This document shows, piece by piece, positions 1-4,839 of a DNA stretch of 6,145 nucleotides. Source of the stretch: Candidatus Aenigmatarchaeota archaeon (lineage in GTDB: Archaea; Aenigmatarchaeota; Aenigmatarchaeia; QMZP01); the NCBI GenBank assembly GCA_003663225.1, contig QMZP01000055.1, positions 1 to 6,145 of the forward strand, written 5' to 3'. Under the pieces are notes generated by a model, which did no database searches, was not told where the DNA came from, and saw nothing but the letters and a program-made list of their open reading frames with translations. The translations under genes and the position numbers were made by a program. How positions within the stretch are numbered: the first letter of the stretch is position 1; every line of letters starts with the position of its first letter.

Positions 1-407
1 GCTCGAGGATAGGGATAGTGGGATCAAGCCTGGGCGGCATGGTGACAGTGCTTGCCATGTCAGAAGGCATGCCCGCGAAGACCGCTGTGTTGGTGTCGCC
101 TGCGACGGATTACAAAGAGAACCACAGGAAATTGAAGGCAGACAATGCCATGAGCAATGATTTCTACATAGACATATGGAAGCGTGACTTCTTCGGCCTC
201 GCACGGTCTATAAGGAGGCCATGCCTCATAATACACGGCAACCTGGACGACGTGTGCTTCCTGTCGGGCAGCGAGAAGCTGCTACAGAGCCTTCCGCGAG
301 GGTCGAAGCTAGAGATCATAGGCGGGGAAGGGCATTTCTACAGGAAGAGGGAGAACTTCGACCGTATGATATCGCTTACGGTCAGCTGGCTGTTAGAGAA
401 CTTGTGA
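1..407 (+). CDS. alpha/beta hydrolase, C-terminal part (5' end outside window)
   Basis: The reading frame is open from the window edge (first full codon at base 3) to TGA at 405-407, giving 134 visible residues, so the true start lies upstream. Counting from that first codon, a nucleophile elbow G-S-S-L-G sits at residues 7-11 with Ser9 as the likely nucleophile. An H-G-N-L-D segment (78-82) carries the likely acid Asp82, and G-G-E-G-H (107-111) carries the catalytic His111. The order and spacing match the C-terminal two thirds of serine alpha/beta hydrolases of the esterase/acyl-peptidase (S9/S33-like) type. The strand before the elbow reads R-I-G-I-V, as in that fold. There is no signal peptide or membrane segment in the visible part, so it is probably cytosolic. 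The substrate cannot be told. A GTG at 18 is inside the elbow and cannot be the start. The next gene begins 31 bases later and has its own promoter. Confidence 0.85.
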   Translation, partial: SRIGIVGSSLGGMVTVLAMSEGMPAKTAVLVSPATDYKENHRKLKADNAMSNDFYIDIWKRDFFGLARSIRRPCLIIHGNLDDVCFLSGSEKLLQSLPRGSKLEIIGGEGHFYRKRENFDRMISLTVSWLLENL

Positions 408-409
408 CA

Positions 410-418
410 TTTATTAAA
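410..418 (+). promoter_or_regulatory. TATA-like element for a leaderless aIF2-beta transcript
   Basis: The AT-rich element TTTATTAAA lies directly after the hydrolase stop codon. Its centre (about 414) is 25 bases before the A of the aIF2-beta ATG at 439, the usual TATA-to-start distance in archaea, so transcription would begin at or next to the ATG. No purine-rich Shine-Dalgarno precedes that ATG, which agrees with a leaderless mRNA. The BRE upstream is not a clear match. Confidence 0.6.
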
Positions 419-438
419 CCCCATTACAATTGTTTTGC

Positions 439-840
439 ATGGATTACGAGAAGCTACTGAAGAGGGGCATGGAAAAGGTGCCGGACGATGTTGAAGGCGG
501 CGAAAGGTTCAGGATAGCCAAGCCTCAGATAGAGAAAGCCGGGTCAAAGACCATAATAACCAACTTCCTTGAGATAGCGGGCTCCCTGAGAAGGGACCCC
601 GACGACATGTTCAAGTTCTTGCTGAAGCAGCTCGCAACGAAAGGCGAACTGGCTGGCCAGAGGGCAACATTGCAAGGCGTCTTCACGCAGGACCAGATAA
701 TGAAGAAGATAAACCTGTACGTCGGCGGATTCGTGAAGTGCCCCGAATGCGGGAAGCATGACACAAAACTCGTGTACGAGAAGGGCGCGGAACTCATAAA
801 ATGCGAAGCGTGCGGCGCCAAAAGTGCCGCAGGGAGGTGA
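439..840 (+). CDS. translation initiation factor aIF2 subunit beta
   Basis: This is the beta subunit of the heterotrimeric factor (alpha, beta, gamma) that delivers initiator Met-tRNA to the small ribosomal subunit. The 133-residue product has the full family layout: an N-terminal helix beginning M-D-Y-E-K-L-L that contacts the gamma subunit, a central alpha/beta domain (about 22-95), and a C-terminal zinc ribbon. The central domain includes G-S-K-T (35-38) followed by N-F, R-D-P near 52-54, K-F-L-L (59-62), and R-A-T-L-Q-G-V-F (75-82). The ribbon ligands are Cys101, Cys104, Cys122 and Cys125 in two C-x2-C pairs. ATG 439 is chosen because family members begin with this M-D-Y-E motif and a TATA element lies 25 bases upstream; a TTG at 430 would only add three residues unlike the family. 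The gene leads a tight run with the MBL-fold protein and archease, and its stop codon lies inside the next gene's Shine-Dalgarno. Confidence 0.95.
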   Translation: MDYEKLLKRGMEKVPDDVEGGERFRIAKPQIEKAGSKTIITNFLEIAGSLRRDPDDMFKFLLKQLATKGELAGQRATLQGVFTQDQIMKKINLYVGGFVKCPECGKHDTKLVYEKGAELIKCEACGAKSAAGR

Positions 841-841
841 T
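833..841 (+). promoter_or_regulatory. Shine-Dalgarno GGAGGTGAT that fixes a TTG start
   Basis: All nine bases match the complement of the archaeal 16S rRNA 3' tail. The site overlaps the aIF2-beta stop codon (838-840) and ends three bases before TTG 845, leaving seven bases between GGAGG and the start. This placement favours TTG 845 over GTG 824, which lies upstream of the site, and over ATG 866, which is too far downstream. Confidence 0.8.
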
Positions 842-844
842 ATC

Positions 845-1456
845 TTGCCTGTTATAGAAGGGATAATGATAGAACGAATAAAACAGTCGACCATAAAGAT
901 AACTACCCGGTCCGTCAAGATACTCATAGACCCTTTCGAGGCACCCGGCGACCCCGTTGACCTTATACTCATAACACATAACCATTATGACCACTGTGAC
1001 AAGGAGTGTATTGAGAAGGTCAGGAAGAAGGATACGGTTATAATAGGGTCCGAGACATGCCCGCGTGAGATAGACGGCATAGAGATAATGAAGCCGAACG
1101 AGACCAGGGAAATACACGGTGTCAGGATAGAATCCGTTCACGCGTACAACCTCAACAAGCCTTTCCACAGGAAAGGCGAGTGCTTGGGCTATGTGATAAA
1201 CATAGAAGGCAAGCGCGTATACCATGCGGGCGATACTGACAGGATACCCGAAATGAAGGCCCTGGGTGACATAGACATAGCCATGCTGCCGGTCGGGGGC
1301 AAGTACACCATGGACGCGGATGAGGCCGCCGCAGCGGTGAACGAGGACATAAAACCGAAGGTGGCGATACCCATGCATTACGGTGACGTCGTGGGGTCAA
1401 GCGCGGATGCGTACAGATTCAAAGACCTCTGCGAGACAGAAGTGGTGATACTGTGA
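845..1456 (+). CDS. MBL-fold metal-dependent hydrolase, UlaG/UPF0173-like
   Basis: The 203-residue protein is a small single-domain metallo-beta-lactamase-fold enzyme. The strand K-I-L-I-D-P-F (25-31) leads to the signature T-H-N-H-Y-D-H (44-50), with metal ligands His45, His47, Asp49 and His50. Later motifs follow in order: H-A-Y near His99, Y-H-A-G-D-T-D (126-132) with Asp130, L-P-V-G-G (148-152), and P-M-H-Y-G (176-180) with His178. This pattern fits the UlaG-like group, which probably binds two metal ions and hydrolyses phosphodiester, lactone or related bonds; the substrate here is unknown. The usual N-terminal W-L-G-H-A/S segment is replaced by R-I-K-Q-S-T (11-16). No export signal is seen. 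It starts four bases after aIF2-beta, and its stop overlaps the archease start (GTGA), so the three are almost certainly co-transcribed. A link to RNA processing is only inferred from that position. Confidence 0.85.
   Translation: MPVIEGIMIERIKQSTIKITTRSVKILIDPFEAPGDPVDLILITHNHYDHCDKECIEKVRKKDTVIIGSETCPREIDGIEIMKPNETREIHGVRIESVHAYNLNKPFHRKGECLGYVINIEGKRVYHAGDTDRIPEMKALGDIDIAMLPVGGKYTMDADEAAAAVNEDIKPKVAIPMHYGDVVGSSADAYRFKDLCETEVVIL
1444..1449 (+). promoter_or_regulatory. Shine-Dalgarno GGTGAT before the archease GTG start
   Basis: GGTGAT ends three bases before GTG 1453, exactly the geometry of the GGAGGTGAT site of the preceding gene. It lies inside the last codons of the MBL-fold gene, so translation of the two genes is probably coupled. 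Confidence 0.6.
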
Positions 1457-1890
1457 AGTACAAATTCATAGATGACCTGACATCGGATGTGATGTTCGAG
1501 GCCTACGGGAAGACACTGGAAGAGCTGTTCTCAAATGCAGCCGATGCCATGTTCTCGGTCATATGCCAGAAGGGCAAGGTTCAGGCAAAGGATATTAAGG
1601 AGGTGGCCGTTGAGGCAGAGAGCGAGGGCAAGCTACTGATTGGGTGGCTGCAGGAACTGATAGGCATGGTGGATGTGGACGAGATGTTCTTCTCACGGTT
1701 TGACGTCCTTTCCATACGGAAGGTCGCTGACCATGGCAAGAGAACGCTATGGACGCTTAAGGCCCGGGTGTTCGGGGAACCCATAAGCCCTGAGAAAGGA
1801 GGGACCGTGGTGAAGGCTGTCACCAATTACGGGTTCAAGCTGGAGAAGACACCAAAGGGCTTCAAGGCGAGGGTCAGCCTCGACATATAA
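1453..1890 (+). CDS. archease, RtcB ligase cofactor (divergent)
   Basis: Archease promotes guanylylation and multiple turnover of the tRNA-splicing and repair ligase RtcB. The 145-residue length is normal. Family features seen are A-Y-G-K-T-L-E-E-L-F (17-26) and the following N-A-A-D-A-M-F helix, then W-L-Q-E-L (65-69), F-F-S-R-F (79-83), G-E-P-I-S-P-E (108-114), K-A-V-T (121-124) and the terminal D-I (144-145). The N-terminal metal Asp is kept (Asp12), as is the Asp near the C-terminus (Asp144). Two conserved spots differ: the usual H-T-A-D reads L-T-S-D (9-12), and the usual T-Y-H after K-A-V reads T-N-Y-G (124-127). The start is GTG 1453, which overlaps the previous stop as GTGA and follows GGTGAT. 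Its partner rtcB lies about 500 bases downstream on the same strand, which supports the call. I am sure of the family and less sure that activity is standard. Confidence 0.88.
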   Translation: MKYKFIDDLTSDVMFEAYGKTLEELFSNAADAMFSVICQKGKVQAKDIKEVAVEAESEGKLLIGWLQELIGMVDVDEMFFSRFDVLSIRKVADHGKRTLWTLKARVFGEPISPEKGGTVVKAVTNYGFKLEKTPKGFKARVSLDI

Positions 1891-2322
1891 TCAGCTGATG
1901 CTTATTATTATCGCGCCCAGAGTAAATGTGCTGACATGACAAATGTAGGCGACGAGTTCAGTATTGCCATCTTGAATGTGGGCGCGGCAAGCGCCATTAG
2001 GAGCGACGTTAGCAGGAGATACTTCGCATACTTGTCCCCGATCAGCTTCTGAACGGCTCAATGTGGTGTGCCTCATGCGGGTGCATCTTCAGTATGTATG
2101 TTCCCGCCACGATTACGCTGATTCCCAGTATACCTAACATGGTCGGAATTCCCCGAGAAGCGCTCAGCCGGTGAATATGAGGAACGCTGGCGAGAATGCC
2201 AGCAGGGGGATTGATATGGACATGGAGGAGTGGGCGATTGCCTTTATCATGAGCATGAGGACAGAGACATCGAGGAGCGCGGCCGCATCAGCGAAGGCAG
2301 GAACCATGACATATATAAGGTT
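1891..2322 (-). pseudogene. decayed EamA/DMT-family transporter, internal fragment
   Basis: Read on the - strand, this gap between archease and rtcB encodes successive pieces of one EamA (drug/metabolite transporter) protein in three frames. From ATG 2307 the frame gives a membrane segment with S-M-S-I-S-I-P-L-L-A-F-S-P-A-F. It reaches TGA at 2166-2164, then continues in the same frame with A-L-L-G-E-F. A shift near 2141 leads to M-L-G-I-L-G-I-S-V-I-V-A-G-T-Y-I-L (2140 to TGA 2044-2042), ending E-P-F-R. A further shift gives L-I-G-D-K-Y-A-K-Y-L-L-L and then N-S-S-P-T-F-V-M-S-A-H-L-L-W (2045-1908). A last shift near 1911 gives A-I-I-I-S-I-S, stopping at 1891. Read through, the order matches the family: helix, L-G-E loop, I-V-A-G-x-Y helix, P-F-R linker, then the first helix of the second repeat. 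The first helix and most of the second repeat are absent. With one nonsense codon and three frame changes it cannot make a transporter; the 2322 end is approximate. Confidence 0.75.
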
Positions 2323-2332
2323 GCGCTGTGCA

Positions 2333-2350
2333 ACTAAAAAGCTTTAAAAC
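2333..2350 (+). promoter_or_regulatory. BRE/TATA promoter of rtcB
   Basis: An A-rich BRE-like stretch runs directly into CTTTAAAA (TATA centre about 2346), a good match to archaeal BRE-TATA promoters. Transcription would start near 2371-2373, giving a leader of about 26 bases that contains the Shine-Dalgarno. A second AT element, ATATATAA at 2311-2318, could also act, but it lies in the pseudogene frame. Confidence 0.6.
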
Positions 2351-2384
2351 AACGCGACCCAAATAAAGAACAACTCCTTAGAAT

Positions 2385-2389
2385 GGAGG
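2385..2389 (+). promoter_or_regulatory. Shine-Dalgarno GGAGG of rtcB, in a small possible hairpin
   Basis: GGAGG lies eight bases before ATG 2398. CTCC at 2374-2377 can pair with GGAG at 2385-2388 across a seven-base loop, so the site could be partly hidden. Four base pairs are weak and may be chance. Confidence 0.6.
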
Positions 2390-2397
2390 GGTCTTAG

Positions 2398-3804
2398 ATG
2401 AAGGAAAAACTCAGGCAAGTTGGCGATTTCGTATGGGAGCTCCCGAAAGGCTCCCGCGAGCGGATGGAGGTCTCTGCCAGGATAATAGGCAGCAATGCGA
2501 TAATAGACCAGGTCGAGGACGATGCAGTGCAACAGCTGACCAATGTAGCCACGCTTCCCGGGGTGGTTGGCCCCGTGTGCGGCCTCAGCGACATGCATTG
2601 GGGATACGGCCTTCCCATGGGAGCCGTGGGGGCGTTTGACGCCGAAGAGGGCATAATATCAGCAGGGCTCTGCGGGTTCGACATAAACTGCGGCATAAAC
2701 AGCATAAGGACGAACCTGAGCGCTGAGGAGATAGAGAGCAATAAGAAGGAGCTCATACAGACGCTGTTCAATAAGGTGCCTGTTGGTGTCGGCTCGAAGG
2801 GCAAGCTCGTGCTCACGGATGAGCAGCTTGATGATGTCATGAGGCGCGGCATCAACTGGGCTATAGAGAACGGCTACGGCACGAAGGAAGATGCAGCCCG
2901 CATGGAGGAGCACGGATGCATGGAAGGGGCTGACCCGTCCAAGGTATCGGACCTTGCAAAGAAGAGGGGCAGGTCACAGCTTGGGACGCTGGGTGCTGGC
3001 AACCATTTCCTTGAAGTGCAGAAGGTCTCTGACATATACGATAAGGGATTCGCGGACAGGTTGGGGATAAAGGACACGAACCAGGTGATGATAATGATAC
3101 ATTGTGGCTCAAGGGGGCTGGGCCACCAGATAGCGACGGATTACCTCAAGATACAGGAGCAGGCGGTCAAGAAGTACGGGATATGGCTCCCTGACCCGCA
3201 GCTCGCATGCGCGCCCGTTGGGTCCAGTGAAGGCAAGGACTTCTTCAGCGCCATGAAGTGCGCGGTGAACTACTCCTTCACTAACAGGCTTGTCATGACC
3301 CAGTGGATAAGGGAAGCATTCGAGCAGGTTTTCAAGAAATCATGGGAGGACATGGACATTAATACGGTTTATGGCCTTTGCCACAATGTGATAAAGCTCG
3401 AGGAGCACACCGTAAACGGCGAGAAAAGGAAGCTCTACGTCCACAGAAAGGGTGCCACTAGGGCTTTCCCCGACGACCCCGCCATAATAGCGGGCACTAT
3501 GGGGACATCATCTTACATCCTCAAGGGGACTGAGAAGTCAATGGGAATGACATTCGGCTCCACGTGCCACGGCGCAGGAAGGCGCATGAGCAGGCATGCC
3601 GCGATAAAGAAGTTCTGGGGAGGCAAGGTGAAGGAAGAGCTTGCCAACATGGGCATAGAGGCCCAGTCGCCTCACCCCAAGAGCCTCGCGGAGGAGGCAC
3701 CCGGGGCTTATAAGAACGTTGACGATGTTATAGAGAGCGTGCATGGTGCGGGCATATCCCTCAAAGCGGTTAGGATGGTCCCCGTGGGCGTTATAAAGGG
3801 ATGA
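2398..3804 (+). CDS. rtcB: RNA-splicing ligase RtcB
   Basis: RtcB joins 2',3'-cyclic phosphate (or 3'-phosphate) and 5'-OH RNA ends using GTP and Mn2+, and seals tRNA exons after intron removal. The 468-residue length is typical and there is no intein. Landmarks in order are D-M-H-W-G-Y-G (65-71), D-I-N-C-G (95-99) with metal ligand Cys98, and G-N-H-F (201-204) with Asn202 and His203. Then come I-H-C-G-S-R-G-L-G-H (234-243) with His235, C-H-N-V-I-K-L-E-E-H (328-337) with His329, and R-K-G-A-T-R-A-F-P (350-358). C-H-G-A-G-R (390-395) holds His391, the likely guanylylated histidine, and the C-terminus is V-I-K-G with Lys467. All catalytic residues I know for the family are present. ATG 2398 follows a good Shine-Dalgarno and has its own promoter. 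The archease cofactor is encoded upstream on the same strand, and the gene's stop overlaps an ATG of the prenyltransferase frame. Confidence 0.97.
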   Translation: MKEKLRQVGDFVWELPKGSRERMEVSARIIGSNAIIDQVEDDAVQQLTNVATLPGVVGPVCGLSDMHWGYGLPMGAVGAFDAEEGIISAGLCGFDINCGINSIRTNLSAEEIESNKKELIQTLFNKVPVGVGSKGKLVLTDEQLDDVMRRGINWAIENGYGTKEDAARMEEHGCMEGADPSKVSDLAKKRGRSQLGTLGAGNHFLEVQKVSDIYDKGFADRLGIKDTNQVMIMIHCGSRGLGHQIATDYLKIQEQAVKKYGIWLPDPQLACAPVGSSEGKDFFSAMKCAVNYSFTNRLVMTQWIREAFEQVFKKSWEDMDINTVYGLCHNVIKLEEHTVNGEKRKLYVHRKGATRAFPDDPAIIAGTMGTSSYILKGTEKSMGMTFGSTCHGAGRRMSRHAAIKKFWGGKVKEELANMGIEAQSPHPKSLAEEAPGAYKNVDDVIESVHGAGISLKAVRMVPVGVIKG

Positions 3805-3818
3805 CATCAACTATATAT

Positions 3819-3823
3819 GAGGT
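3819..3823 (+). promoter_or_regulatory. Shine-Dalgarno GAGGT supporting the downstream prenyltransferase start
   Basis: GAGGT lies seven bases before ATG 3831, a good spacing. The alternative ATG 3801, which overlaps the rtcB stop as ATGA, has only an AAAGGG touching it, too close to work well. Confidence 0.5.
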
Positions 3824-3830
3824 TTGTTAT

Positions 3831-4739
3831 ATGGTCATAGGCTATGTCAAGCTCATGCGGCCCGTCAACTGCCTTATGACATCTGTAGCCGTCTTCATAG
3901 GAGGGCTTCTGGTATCTGCTGCCGCACCGTTCCCTTGGCTGGACAGGATAGCCATAGCCATGGGGGCGGCATTCATGATAGCAGGCGCAGGAAACGCCAT
4001 AAACGACTACCTTGACGTTGATGCGGACAAGATAAACAGGCCCAGACGCCCCATACCATCCGGCATGGTATACAAGAGGAGCGCCCTCGTGTTCTCCATT
4101 ACCCTATTCTTAATAGGTATAACACTCGCCGGCATCATAAACTGGGTCACGTTCGCAATAGCCATACTCAACTCTTTCATTCTCATAATATATTCCACGC
4201 ACTTGCAGAACAAGATGTTCATGGGCAATGTGGCCATAAGCTACCTGGTCGCGTCCGGGTTCCTGTTTGGCGGAGCTGCCCTAAACGGCGTGGCCCTCCC
4301 GTTCATGCTGGCACTGCTCGCCGGGCTGTCCAACATGTCAAGGGAGATAGTGAAAGACCTTGAAGACATGGAAGGCGACAGGCTTTCCTTCCTGAAGCGC
4401 ATGGCCAAGAATACCATAAAGAAGGTTGTGCCCTCCATTGCTGACAGGTTCGGCTTCGATGGCAAAACAGCGAGACTGAAGTACACATCCAGGACGCTGT
4501 CCACCTTCGCTGTCCTGTTCATTCTGCTCACCATCGCGGTATCGCCGCTTCCCTATGCCTTCGGGATACTTGGCATGGGCTACCTCATCATGCTGATACC
4601 AACGGTCATCGTTTTCTTGCTGGCGGCCGTGATAACGGCGAAGGCGAGCTCAAAGAGACACTATAAAAGAACAAGCAAGCTCATAAAGACCGGGATGTTC
4701 CTGGGGCTGATGGCATTCATTGTGGGCGTCCTAATATAA
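3831..4739 (+). CDS. UbiA-family prenyltransferase, probable digeranylgeranylglyceryl phosphate synthase
   Basis: In archaea this family adds the second geranylgeranyl chain to geranylgeranylglyceryl phosphate, giving the DGGGP precursor of ether membrane lipids, in the membrane. The 302-residue protein opens with L-M-R-P-V-N (8-13), as in the family. The first Asp motif is N-D-Y-L-D-V-D-A-D (58-66; Asp59, Asp62, Asp66), followed by N-R-P-R-R-P-I-P-S-G (69-78). The second is K-D-L-E-D-M-E-G-D-R (175-184; Asp176, Asp179, Asp183). About eight or nine hydrophobic segments fill the rest (for example 14-32, 40-56, 86-122, 135-168, 224-272, 285-302). The loop after the second Asp motif is about 41 residues, some 20 longer than usual. 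ATG 3831 is chosen for its Shine-Dalgarno and family-like N-terminus; ATG 3801 would add ten residues. It follows rtcB closely and is probably co-transcribed with it. Another UbiA substrate is possible, but the archaeal setting favours the lipid role. Confidence 0.82.
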   Translation: MVIGYVKLMRPVNCLMTSVAVFIGGLLVSAAAPFPWLDRIAIAMGAAFMIAGAGNAINDYLDVDADKINRPRRPIPSGMVYKRSALVFSITLFLIGITLAGIINWVTFAIAILNSFILIIYSTHLQNKMFMGNVAISYLVASGFLFGGAALNGVALPFMLALLAGLSNMSREIVKDLEDMEGDRLSFLKRMAKNTIKKVVPSIADRFGFDGKTARLKYTSRTLSTFAVLFILLTIAVSPLPYAFGILGMGYLIMLIPTVIVFLLAAVITAKASSKRHYKRTSKLIKTGMFLGLMAFIVGVLI

Positions 4740-4740
4740 A
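4733..4740 (+). promoter_or_regulatory. TATA element of the tRNA-Arg gene, overlapping the prenyltransferase stop
   Basis: AATATAAA includes the TAA stop codon (4737-4739) of the upstream gene. Its centre is about 27 bases before 4763, a few bases ahead of the mature tRNA 5' end at 4768, which is the expected placement for an archaeal tRNA promoter with a short 5' leader. Confidence 0.6.
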
Positions 4741-4767
4741 TCCTAACCGGGAACTAACTCTGCATAA

Positions 4768-4839
4768 GGGCCTATAGTTCAGTGGATAGAATGCTGGCTT
4801 GCGGAGCCGGTGACCTGGGTTCGACTCCCAGTGGGCCCA
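4768..4839 (+). tRNA. tRNA-Arg (anticodon GCG)
   Basis: A complete 72-base cloverleaf without intron. The acceptor GGGCCTA pairs with TGGGCCC (one T-G pair), followed by discriminator A at 4839. The D stem is GTTC/GAAT (one G-T wobble) around loop AGTGGATA, which holds the G18-G19 pair. The anticodon stem CTGGC/GCCGG (one T-G pair) carries loop TTGCGGA, so the anticodon is GCG, reading CGC and CGT as arginine. The variable loop is TGAC, and the T arm is CTGGG/CCCAG around TTCGACT. The bases after A73 are TCA, so CCA is not encoded and must be added after processing. A TATA element lies upstream at 4733-4740. The last base touches the stop codon of the opposing RfcL gene. No copy of the tRNA 3' end was seen elsewhere in the window, so there is no sign of integration here. 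Confidence 0.97.

Noticed and set aside
794..1378. Long - strand open frame (194 codons) opposite the MBL-fold gene, plus others at 544-972 and 525-821
   Set aside because: They lie opposite well-supported + strand genes with family motifs, show no recognisable motifs themselves, and arise from the biased codon use of the real genes.
1890..1899. Palindrome ATCAGCTGAT right after the archease stop, considered as an operator or terminator
   Set aside because: There is no loop and no strong T run; a 10-base palindrome is too short to support a regulatory call alone.
2186..2203. Perfect 6-bp hairpin GCTGGC/GCCAGC with six-base loop, considered as terminator or RNA element
   Set aside because: No T run follows on either strand, and the bases are the codons for L-L-A-F-S-P-A of the transporter relic, which explains the symmetry by chance.
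3801..3830. ATG 3801 as the prenyltransferase start (ATGA overlap with the rtcB stop)
   Set aside because: The extra ten residues are unlike the family N-terminus, and a well-spaced GAGGT favours ATG 3831. Not excluded.
4768..4839. tRNA-Arg gene as an attachment site for an integrated element
   Set aside because: No direct repeat of the tRNA 3' end and no integrase or phage-like gene in the window; core genes lie on both sides.
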